A DNA stretch of 64,000 nt from Epinephelus fuscoguttatus (taxonomy: Eukaryota > Chordata > Actinopteri > Perciformes > Serranidae): positions 1 through 64,000 of the forward strand of contig NC_064767.1 in the NCBI RefSeq assembly GCF_011397635.1, in the 5' to 3' direction. This document shows, piece after piece, positions 35,724 to 47,700 of this stretch. The position numbers and the translations under genes were made by a program. Under the pieces are notes generated by a model. That model was not told where the DNA came from. It saw only the letters and a list, made by a program, of their open reading frames with translations, and made no database searches. Numbering within the stretch: position 1 is the first letter of the stretch; each line of letters begins with the position of its first letter.

Positions 35724-38700
35724 CACCTCACAGTGTAGGATCAGTCGACAGGATCAGGATCAGTCGGACAAACAGTCAAAGGTTCGTCTGTGTTTCTGTG
35801 ATTTCAGAAGTCTGTTTAAAGAAGCTCAGCTGGTGAAATCTGTCACGACACAACATCACTGTGGTGCACAGCCAGATACACACACTGAAGGTCACAGTGT
35901 TTAAGGTCACAGTGTAACAGGAAGTGATTGCGAATCAGTTTCAGCTGCTTTGGTGCAAATCACAGAGGCGACAGGAACAATGGAGAGACAAACAGGAAGT
36001 GGTTTTACATGTGGTGTCCACAGACGGCTGCTCTCTGCTGATCCTTCCTGACTGAGTCTTCCCTAGTTTCCCTAGTTTGGTACCCTGAAGCCCAATCAGG
36101 TTTCACAGGTGGTCCAGCCCCTTCAGGATGAAGGTTTGCTGTAGGGATGCACCAAATATTCGGTAACCGAATATATTCGGCCGAATATTGCAAAAAAAAC
36201 CCCACACATTCGGTATTCGGTAGAATAAGTTAAAAGCAAGGCCGAATAATAGCGGCGCTGTTTTGATAACGCAATCAAACAGTGTGCCATGACGGGCGGA
36301 TTAAAATGTCGGCAGTGTAGCGATCCGTCCGTCACTGCACTCGCATTTGCGACTAAAAATAGTTTTGAGCGAGCAAAATAAATCATTCAGCACGCTGTGC
36401 GAGCAGCCTACAGATTTCAACCAGCAGCAGAAACGAAAGGCGAATCCCATCGGTTGTGGGTTGAACGGGGGTCACAGACACAGACACGAATACGTATTCC
36501 TGTCAAATACGGCGGCCATCGGCTTACCGGCGAGGACAAGTCAGCTCCAATATCCTCTTCTTGGTGTCATGACTGCCCAGAAGTACCTGAACAGCCGAGC
36601 CAGCCGAACACAGGTATGTGACGTGTCAGGAGAAACAAGCCGTTCACATTTCTCTCTTTGTGGCAGGTAACGGTCCACAAACCTCACCGCACTTTAGGGA
36701 CTGTTCTTTACTTGTCAGGGGAGGAGGGTGGCTGGTTGATTTTTATTTTATTTATTTATTTTATTTTGATCCCCCCTATGTTAATCACTTATTGATGCTG
36801 TTTTTGAAGTATGAATAAGTCAATAAGTAATTTATTCCATTGAAATATCATTGATGTATTATAGAAAAGTGATTTATCTTTTTATAAATGGCAAAAGGCA
36901 CATCTGCCTCATTTTCACTGTGGTATCCTGATACTACTCAGAACCATGATATTTTCATTGGTATCGCACAGTGGGTCCCAATTTTGGTACCGTGACAACA
37001 CTAATCTGGAGGGGGTTCATCTGCAAATACTAATGAAAAACTAAACACAATATTCGGTATTCGATACTCGGTATTTGGCCAAGCGTTTAATATTATTCGG
37101 CTTCGGCCACAAATTTTCATTTCGGTGCATCCCTAGTTTGCTGTGTCTCCACAGTCTCAGGAGGACAGTGTCCGTCCTCATATGTCCAGCGTGTGAAGGG
37201 TTAGGGTTAGCACCTATGGGACGTTATGTATTGGTGCATCCACCACAGGCTGTCCAGGAGTTCACTGATGCCCTGATCCAGGTCTGGAAGGAGATCCCCC
37301 AGGACACCAGATGTTGTCAGGAGGTTATACAGGCAGGCAGGATTCAAACACACTACTGAGTCATAATCCAGTCCTCATTGGGTCGATGATTTTGGATCCA
37401 GTCCTCAGTGGGTCGATGATTTTGGATCCAGTCCTCAGTGAGTTGATGATTTTGGATCCAGTCCTCAGTGGGTCTTTGATTTTGGATCTGGTCTTCAGTG
37501 AGTCGATGATTTTGGATCCAGTCCTCAGTGGGTCGATGATTTTGGATCCAGTCCTCAGTGAGTTGATGATTTTGGATCCAGTCCTCAGTGGGTCTTTGAT
37601 TTTGGATCTGGTCTTCAGTGAGTCGATGATTTTGGATCCAGTCCTCAGTGAGTTGATGATTTTAGATCCAGTCCTCATTGAGTCGATGATTTTGGATCCA
37701 GTCCTCAGTGGGTCGATGATTTTGGATCCAGTCCTCAGTGGGTCTTTGATTTTGGATCTGGTCTTCAGTGAGTCGATGATTTTGGATCCAGTCCTCAGTG
37801 GGTCGATTATTTTGGATCCAGTCCTCAGTAGGTCTTTGATCTTGGATCCAGTCCTCAGTGAGGTGATGATTTTGGATCCAGTCCTCAGTGAGTCGATGAT
37901 TTTGGATCCAGTCCTCAGTGGGTCGATTATTTTGGATCCAGTCCTCAGTAGGTCTTTGATCTTGGATCCAGTCCTCAGTGAGGTGATGATTTTGGATCCA
38001 GTCCTCAGTGGGTCAATGATTTTAGATCCAGTCCTCAGTGAGTCGATGATTTTGGATCCAGTCCTCAGTGAGTCGATGATTTTGGATCCAGTCCTCAGTG
38101 GGTCAATTATTTTGGATCCAGTCCTCAGTAGGTCTTTGATCTTGGATCCAGTCCTCAGTGAGGTGATGATTTTGGATCCAGTCCTCAGTGAGTTGATGAT
38201 TTTGGATCCAGTCCTCAGTAGGTCTTTGATCTTGGATCCAGTCCTCAGTGAGTTGATGATTTTGGATCCAGTCCTCAGTGGGTCTTTGATTTTGGATCTG
38301 GTCCTCAGCGGGGAGGTTAGGGTTACTGATGTCATTCATTATTCAGGATCTGATGATATAACTTTTTGCTTCATGTTTCTGAGCAGAGTGTATGACAGAT
38401 ACTTGTTAAATTAGCCCCACCCCCTTCTCACCTCTGGGTCCCTTGCTGGTGGGAGTCTCAGCAGAACTCCTGGTCCAGACCAGCAGGACTCCTCCGGAGT
38501 CTCCTGTCAGAATGTCTCCAGTACTCAGGAAAGCCAGACACTGGACAAACTTTGGCTTCTCATATTTCTGAAAACACAAACAAATAACAGAGTAAGAGTT
38601 AGACCTGGGGGGTATTCCAGAAAGCAGGTTTAGTGACAACTCTGAGTGTGTTAACCCTGAAATGAGGTAAACTCTGAGGGCCGAATTCACGATGAATGAA

Positions 38701-41700
38701 CTGCGGCCGCTGATAGCACCTTGAATTGCACTTCACTTGCACCCGCAGTTTGCTCAGTCTTAACGTCCTATCCACAAAGGATATTGCGCTAATGATATAC
38801 CAGCACAAACACGCCCACAAAGTTTGGCAGCTTAGTGCAGTTTGCCCCTGATTTGCCCCTGATTGCAATAAGCCACATGGCTAATTGCAATCAGGGACAA
38901 ATCAGGCCCAAAGTATAAATGCTGGCTTTGCACCAAGAACACCGTGGCAGAACAATGGCAGACTTTGTTTGGAAAAGTACTGAATACTGTATACCCTCAT
39001 GTAGTGATGTCTGCTGGTGAGTCAGTCTAACAGTGTCGGATGGGTTGAGGCTGTGGATTTGACCAAGTCTGACCACTTTATCACTATTCCCTTCACTTGT
39101 AGCTGTTTTTTCATTATCTTTTGAATTTAATATGAATTATGGAACTGTTTTTGTTCACGTTTGTTTCCCCCGTTTCGTAAAATAAATTATTGAAAGTTGC
39201 TTTTGAAGCGCGTGACAGAAGTGCGTTTTGAGAACGACCGCAGACTGTCACCTGTTCAACGCATCAATATCTTCGGATGCCATTAAAGTAATAATGATTA
39301 TAATAATAATGTCAAAATATTATTTACAGACTGATTTAACAGACGATCACTGCTGCCACGCTCACTGCAAAGTCTGGGCGAGAGGCTTCCACAGAGGAGC
39401 ACCCAGATTGCACCAGCTTTCTCAAGACGTTATTTACTTCACTCAAACTGTGTGTGGCTGTTAGCGCTGGTGTTAGTGAATTAGACGTTGTTTATCAATG
39501 AGGCTCATTTGCATATAAAGGGGCAATTTTTGCGCCAAATATATGCATATTACCTCATTTAAATACGTGCAAATAACACCGGAGCACCAAGACGCAATCT
39601 GCTTGGCAGCACAGTTAGTGGAGCATTTCACCCTCTGCGCGTGCTTTGTGAATTAGATGGTATCTGTTTGCTCCATTTTTACCAGTTTAGTGGCCGCAAA
39701 AGCCACGCAATCCTTTTGTGAATTCGGCCCTGAGTGTGTTAACCCTGAGATGAGGGACACTCTGAGTGTGTTAACCCTGAGATGAGGGAAACTCTGAATA
39801 TGTTAACCCTGAGATGAGGGACACTCTGAGTATGTTAACCCTGAGATGAGGGACACTGAGTATGTTAACCCTGAGATGAGGGAAACTCTGAGTATGTTAA
39901 CCCTGAGATGAGGGACACTCTGAGTATGTTAACCCTGAGATGAGGGAAACTCTGAGTATGTTAACCCTGAGATGAGGGACACTCTGGGTTTTCAGCTCCA
40001 GACAGAGAGGTAAGTCAAACTCTGAGTCAATCACCATGGCAACTGACTCTGTGAACCTAACCTGCTCACTGACAGGTTTTCTATAAGACACCCTGAGTTC
40101 ACCCTGTCTCCTCCCTACTGCTGAGCCTGAAGCAAGCTGGCAGACACACATGGGTTGTTCATATGTAGGAAATCTGATCCATATCGAGGCAGAATTAATT
40201 CACAGTGCTTTACGCTGGGAGAGGATCTTCAGACCCCGTCTAGATGTGCTGTCTTTCCCCAGTGAATATCTGTTTGAACCGTACTGTTTTTCATCAGACT
40301 CAATCATTTACCGGCCACACATGTCAAATCTGACACACCACAGATGTGCGCTCTCATCAGAGCAAATGTTTTTTTGTGAATGGTAGCTTTTTATATGATA
40401 TTGGTGATGATTTGTGGCCTCTGCCTTCTTTCTGTTGGCTGAGTAGAACTCAAATGTTACTCAGCAGGATATTAGGCAAGAGGACACACAAGTTGAAACA
40501 GTATTTTGGGGGGTTTAAATTACTAGTGACCTACAGCACATAATGACATAGCCACTGAATGACAGGTTATTGAAGCTACTTTGTTTAATAAATCAAATAT
40601 GAATCAAACTAAATGAAGCTACAGTCGTGGCCAAGTCAAATGTGCCTTACCTGTTTGAATGATGTTTTTATATTTCATTTTAAGCTGCTTCCAAGTGTGT
40701 TTTTCTCCTGTGAGATTGCACCTACATGAAAATCAGATTTTATTCAAAACCACTTTTTCACCTCTAAGCTATGATTTTAATTGAGTGTGGTTAAATGTAA
40801 ATTAATGGACTAGGGCATTCAAACGTACGTGGTGACTCAGGCCGCAGTTTTCTCCCATGCTGCCTCTCTCTCCTTGGCAGCTTTAGTGCTGTTACTTTGT
40901 TTATGAAATATATGCTCATATTCGCTGTAGGCATTCATGAGCACCTCCAAGTCCACAGGCGTAAAATAAGTTGATCGCTTTTTCTCTCCGGTTGCCATGG
41001 TGACTCAAGGTATCAGGGCTCCACTGATGATGGCTTTTTATTGTGGTTGTGCACGTGCTTAACTCAAGGTGTACCTACTCAGAGTTGACTGAACTAATTC
41101 AAATCAGCTGTTCTGGAACCAGATACTCAGAGTTTCCCAGCTCAGGGTAAGTCAAGTCAGAGTTCAGGATTAGACTCAGTTTGTTGAACCTCCTACCTGG
41201 AATACCCCCCAGGACTACAGACCAGGGCTACAGAGTTAGATCAGGACTACAGACTTAGACCAGGGGCCTCATGTACAAAGGGTGCGTACGCACAAAAACA
41301 TGGCGTACGTCCTTTTCCACGGCAAAGTTCAGATGTATCAAGAGTGAAATGACCATGGAAATGTGCGATGCCTCACGCCAACTTCATGGCTGGCGTACAC
41401 ACATTTCTACAGCTGTTGATCCTTTGGCGACACTTAGAGGTGATGCTGGGAAACTGTTATAATAAATAAATGTGAAATCAATCAGTCCTCAGAGTGATGT
41501 GCACATCAGAGACACATGACAATTAACAGTGATGAACAATTAACACACCCACGTGTCTGCAATTAGATGAGCGGATATAAAAGCATGCGCAAAGTGGAGC
41601 AGAAAATACTAGGGATGTAACGATACCAGAAACTCACAATACGATATTATCACGATAAAGAGTCCACGATACGATATATATCACGATATTTATACAAGGG

Positions 41701-44700
41701 GGAAAAAGAGAAAATTTATTGTTAAAAATAACTATTTTATTCAAAAATAGTGCATGTACACTATACAGCATGTTATTTTTTAACTTGGAAGCGTATCATA
41801 AACAAATCAACACACAGCTGAACATGTGCTTTCATTTCCCCCCCATTACTGCTAGGCAGGCAGTCATTAAAGTGCCATAACAAAGTCATGTCAATTAAAA
41901 CTATAGTGACAGAATATGAAAATGGAAACATTCAGTATTTTTTAACCTACTCTGAACAAAAGTAGTATAGTACTATTACTAGAAAGTCATCTGAATGAAA
42001 TCAAATTATGAGAATAGAGTCTTAATATTCATCAAATATACAGAACTTAGAACAATCAGACCCTGCAACAACAACAAAATTAACAAATTAGAAATAATGT
42101 AAACTCAATAACACACAATCCCTCACTCACAGATACACAGAGAGAGAGAGAGAGAGAGAGGTGGGTAGAGATGTGTGTAAAAGAAAACCAAAATAAATGA
42201 AGCCCAGCCGTTTCCCCGGAAGTCATAGAAAAACTCAAAAACACACATTCACTCAGTTTGTTCACGCCAGGTTGACAATCTTGACATCAAGGAGACCCTG
42301 ACACTTTCTCAGAACAGGAGATGAGGAGAGGAAAGCTCTGCTCCTGCGCTTTCATGTGATATGCTTGACGTTTCTGTGCGACCCCACATTCGCGAGTAAT
42401 CCATCCAACAGTAATGTGTGTGCAGAGCTGTATGAAAGCTTTGTTATACATTATTTTAGTGTAACTTTATCATTTTTTTTCACCGTGAAAACATTGGACT
42501 GCCGACAAGTGCTTGGTCTTGTCGGAAAGCCACGATTCCGCTGTTTCACGTGATATGTGTGGCTTCTCGCTATGACCAACGGTCGTGGAGAAAATCCACA
42601 GAGAAGAACAATCAATCTCCTTACTTTTATTCACTGTTTCCTCCGGTCACGCACGGGTCAGAGTCGGAGGCTGAGCTGCACAAGTCTGCTCTCACCTGCG
42701 CGCACAGTTGCATGCAAAGGATTATGGGGAATGTAGTCACACAGTCATATTACCGGCTCTGTAGGAGAACGCAGCTATATAACTACCGTGGCATTCCCAC
42801 AACAGTATCGAGAATTTATTTTATCGCGACGGCGCGAAATTCAACATATCGTTACATGCCTAGAAAATACCGTTAACAACAACGGCTGCTTTAGCAGTAT
42901 TAGAAGACATTGTAAATGGCACAATACAAAGAGAGAGTGTGTTCCGACTCAGACAATTAACCAACATTGTGGCGAGGTGGCCTGGTTCAATGCATGATTC
43001 ATACATTCTGAGTAACAGCATGGTTGGGAACAGACTACTACCTGGCACCGTGCATGATGGGTGGCTTCTTTGTGAGCAAATAATTCATTTGTTTAACTGT
43101 CCTTATATTAATCCCCCTGATGCGCACTGAGCATGTGCGCCCCCAAATATTATCCTGTCTTCACAGCATCAGTACTAGTCAGTGGTTAGAGGTAGTGACT
43201 TGTTGTTTTTTAAACTACAGCTTCAGAGCTTTCTAACAAGCCCCTGATTGTCTCTGTGTGTAAAGTACTCATGTCAATAAACCCGTGCGTAAAGTGTGAC
43301 ATTTCCTAATCAGCCTCACCTTTTCCCCGGCGCACTTCTGCATTCATTTACAACAATACTGTGTGATCCGTGTAAGTGGTGTATAAAATTAACAAATATA
43401 AACTGTAAATCCAGTTTGCATAATTAATTGTCTGCTTTCAACTGACCCCAGGCGACTCTCTGTTCAGACGGGTGAGCTCCTCCTCTCCTGTCCCCCAGCC
43501 TGTTTTGGCCACACTGAGCGGTGGTATGCAGCCATCCTCCGCTTCACGTCCACCTTAATGTCGGACCACTTCATTTTTAGTTCTGCGTGTGTACACTTTT
43601 CTGACCCCACAGCTAGGGTTGGGTACCGTTCATAATTGAACCGATACGGTACCGGTACCTGGAATTCGGTACCGGTACCAAACGGTACCTTATTTTGGTA
43701 CTTTTTAACCCTATGGGCTCTAGGAGTTTTTGGGGTATTTTTACTGCCTTTACTTTTAAGCTCATATCACAGTCATTATAAAGGCTACATACACATGCTA
43801 TATCTTGTTTTGTTTTTTTCAAGACAATCTGGGCTAACCAGATTTGCCATCAATTCATGTCCTTCTATGTGCCTGTATTTTATATTAATTTCCATATCAA
43901 TGAGAAAAACAAATCTGGGTGCCAAAATTCTTATATTTTTACATGTATCTCACATAGCAAGCTGGAAGTTGACGCTGGGTTTCCATCCAAATGTATCGCA
44001 AATTTTAAGCAAATTTTGTGAAAATGTGCCAAAGAAAATGCGAATTTATGCACGTTTCCATTCGTTATTGTTTTGCAAGTATTGGGAGTCAACAGGTCAA
44101 GCAGAAGGTGGCGCCTCTCATGAAAAATAAAATGCAAAAGAACACCCGTAGAAGAAGAGGACGCCGTGAGATGACGTCATTGAGAGCGTCTCATGTCCAC
44201 AACTGATGTGAACAATTACCGGCACATCCATGACTACGACGAGATGGAGAGATTCCTTGGGAACTTCTTGGCCACTGCGAGAGCTCTCATCACACTCATA
44301 TCAGCGTTGTCAGCGTAGCCTACATAATGTCGTGATGTCTGTGTTGGTACACCAGGCAGCGCACATGATGCAGCGGTATTCAACACGTCCAGTCTGTTCA
44401 CGTAAGCTGTGAAATAGCCTACACTCACCTGACACTGACAAAAGTCGCATTTTCCTAATATCGATATGCTGACTTTTCCACCTCCTCCAAGCGTAAAAAC
44501 TTTTTTGCAATATTTCGGCTTTTTTTTTTTTGAATTTCTGGCGTTTCCATTCAAGTGTTTTTTTCACAATTGTTGAAAATGCGAATAAAAATAGGTGGAT
44601 GGAAACCCACCTATATTCTGCCATATATGAAGAGGGGAGACTCACTGGAATCTGGCAATATAAGAACCATGATGCTGGGACATTCTGTCACTTCACAGCT

Positions 44701-47700
44701 GTCCAAAACATGTGGTTTGTGCCAGGCGGACATGATTGCCAGTATTTTTTCATTATTGCAAGAAATTCCATTGACTCATTCACAAGTCAAAAATGTGTTT
44801 TATCTGAAAGAAACATGCAATATTTACATCTAAGATCATAGAAAAATAGTCAACCGAGTGCAATGATGTCCTCCAAGATAATATTTGTTTTTCAGTTTCA
44901 GTTATATACTGGGGGGACATTTTGGGCATTGGGGGGGCACGTGTCACCCTCAATGTATATGGTGACTACGGCCCTGTCAGCATGTATAATTAGGCTGCAG
45001 TTGTCTGGGTGCGCAAAGGTGAAGTGGCTGGTCTTGTCATACAAAGTTTGTTGTTTGTAGGGTCATAAGGACAGAGGGATGTCGTATGCTGTAAAGCCCT
45101 GTGAGGCAAATTGTGATTTGTGATATTGGGCTTTATAAATAAAATTGATTGATTAATTGATTGATTGATTGATTGAATTGAGTGTCAACTGGACAATATG
45201 GAGATATTTGCATCTTGAAAGCCGGACTACAAATGTGGATAGACAGGGAGAAACACACGCAAGCCTAAGACGTGGTAAGATACGATATTCCTCACTATAT
45301 GAAGTGACTGATAACAAGATCTGTATCATGGGTTGTAAAGAAATTCGTCAGGTTTTTATTTTGTAGACAATTGATCTGGATTTATAGCGTGATGGGATGA
45401 CAGCATAATGATCAGTCAGTTTGTTCACGCCAGGTTGACAATCTTGACATCAAGGAGACCCTAACACTTTCTCAGAACAGGAGATGAGGAGAGGAAAGCT
45501 CTGCTCCTGCGCTTTCATGTGATATGCGTGGCATTTCTGTGCGACCCTGCATTCGCGAGTAATCCATCCAACAGTAATGTGTGTGCAAAGCTGTATGAAA
45601 GCTCTGTTATACATCATTTTATTGTGATTTTATCATTTTTTTCGCTGTGAAAACATTGGACTACCGACAAGTGCTTGGCCTTATCGGAAAGCTACAATTC
45701 CACTGTTTAACGTGATATGCGTGGCTTCTCACTATGACACACGGTCACGGAGAAAATCAATAGAGAACGGGTGTGAATTTGGACGCACTATGCATCATTC
45801 AGGCCCACAGTATAAACTTCTCAGTTTCAACATTTTATTGAGAACATTTAAGAACAGTGCTGCACGTTAACTTTTGTCTGCACATTTTTTTTTACTGCCA
45901 TTGTTGCTGAGTCTGAGGTGCGAGTCATGCGCTCTCGCTCCGCCTCCACCTCAGGTACCGAAATTTGGCACCATTTCATTTTAAGTGAATCGGTACTCTG
46001 TAGTACTGACGTGAATCGGTACCAAGTACAAAAAGTACCAGGTTTCGGTACCCAACCCTACCCACAGCATTGACAGCCTCACACACACTCTCCAACTCAC
46101 TCCTCTTGTATTTTATAATGATGCCGGAGCACAGCGTGCCAAAAAGTACATTTTTGCGCGCCTCCACTTCAGTGAGTAGCATCTCCAATTCGCATTCTGT
46201 TAAGTTTTTCTTTTTCCCGTCTTACTCATTCTTTTGTTTTAGTTTTCTGCTCGTGCAGACAGGGGAATCTCAGGTGCAGGGTCGATTTGCATATTTAAAT
46301 GGAGAAGTGGTTAGGGAGGGGTCGAGTTCTCCAACATGTGCATTCAATTCCACATTGATTGGGGTGTACAAAGGAAATGTACTTGGATTCATGCCTACGC
46401 ACAGATTTAAGCGTACGCCATGTTTCAGTCGGAAATCCACGTAAGTCTTTGTACATGAGGCCCCAGGACTGCAGAGGTAGACCAAGGCTACAGAACAGTA
46501 CTACAGAGGTAGACCAAGGCTACAGACCAGGCTCTATTAAAAATTTGTTTTATTTTGAAACTGCTAAACATCTGACCATCTGCAGTTCAAATTAAAACCA
46601 GCTCAGAACTTTTATAACTCAAACATGGAACTGTAAAAAAAGTCTCAGACAATCATTTCTGTTTCACATTTGAGTCCTGAATGCCAAATCTTCTGAAAAC
46701 AAGTGGAAAATCTGTCTGTCTGTTGGTCAACCATCATTTTCTGCTGTTGTAAAACAGCAATGTGTCTGACCATACCTTATAGACCTGCACACCAACGGCT
46801 GCACAGACGGGTACAAGCACTCACACCATGTGTGCGGTGGTCATGAAAATGACAACTGTGTTGGTCTGAGACTAGTTATGACCGTTGTGCTGCATTGCTT
46901 CTGGTCAGGTGTCAAGTAGGTTTAGGATTAACTATGAGTGGAGCGATGTTTTCCTGTAGTTGAGCTGTAGGGTTCAGGGGGTTTTCTGTGACTGATGGAC
47001 TGATCTGAGTCCTGTTGGATCTGAAACAATCTGACGGTGTGAAAACAAACTGCAGCTGCAGGTTTTTAAAATCAGAATAATATGAGTGTGAAACTTTTAA
47101 TCTGAAGGTCTGGGCCTTTGTGGTCAGCCAGGTGGAGCTTCCTGTTTGTCCGCAGATCAAATTCCTCACATTCACTTTGTTTCAGTTCCTCCAAACCTCA
47201 TTTATCTTCATTTTAACCCTTCACAGTCTTTACTGAACAGAGGAGACTGTTTAGTATTCTACATGATCAGTTCTGATCTGTAGTTTCTGTTAGCGTGATG
47301 ATTTTATGCTGCTACTTAAAAGAATTAACAAAAATCTACGACGGCATTGATAAGCTTCACTTTGAGAACACAACGGTTCTGAACACGAAAGACGAAAGTT
47401 ACTGTCCTATAAAAATGTTTCTCGATCACTCAGGTGAGACAAAATCTACATGAGAATAAAATCTGAGACACGTGTCTTCAACAGATCAGAAAATATTAAA
47501 ACAAATTTAAAAAGGTTGATTTCTCAAAATAAATATGAAGTCCACTCGTGGAGAAAATAGGAAGAAGATCTTCATTTGACTTAATGACATTCAGTCACAG
47601 TTTACTCTAAAACCTCCATGTTGTCACTGTGTGCTGATGTCTGGTAACATCCAGATGATGGAGACAATAAAGTTTAAAGTTCACAAACTCAGAGTTTGTT

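Larger units (their letters stand above)
38607..41210. mobile_element. Harbinger/ISL2EU-like element with Myb/SANT-like ORF
   Basis: Inverted ends GGGGGGTATTCCAG and CTGGAATACCCCCC match perfectly over 14 bp. It contains a Myb/SANT-like ORF, a 32-bp minisatellite and a second nested element (38678-39730). The target duplication could not be resolved. Confidence 0.75.
43614..46060. mobile_element. hAT element nested in the Harbinger element (right)
   Basis: Ends TAGGGTTGGGTACCG and CGGTACCCAACCCTA (15/15) are flanked by a perfect 8-bp duplication CCCACAGC (43606-43613 and 46061-46068). It splits the Harbinger Myb-like frame right after EAVNAVG. It contains two further repeats (43977-44608 and 45060-45180). 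Confidence 0.92.
41264..46463. mobile_element. PIF/Harbinger element, outer shell of a transposon nest
   Basis: Inverted ends GGGCCTCATGTACAAAG and CTTTGTACATGAGGCCC are flanked by CAG (41261-41263 and 46464-46466). The remains include a HARBI1-like DDE nuclease piece on the plus strand (NIVARWPGSMHDSYIL and HDGWLL, 42950-43075). On the minus strand is a Myb-like gene split in two (45976-46188 and about 43490-43605) by a hAT element. A (AGGACTACAGACCAGG)-type short repeat lies on both outer sides. Only about 1.5 kb is Harbinger DNA; the rest is insertions. Confidence 0.82.

Noticed and set aside
37311-38414. 367-codon plus-strand frame and 324-codon minus-strand frame
   Set aside because: They are products of a 30-bp tandem repeat with a multiple-of-three period; no start context, splice sites or domain.
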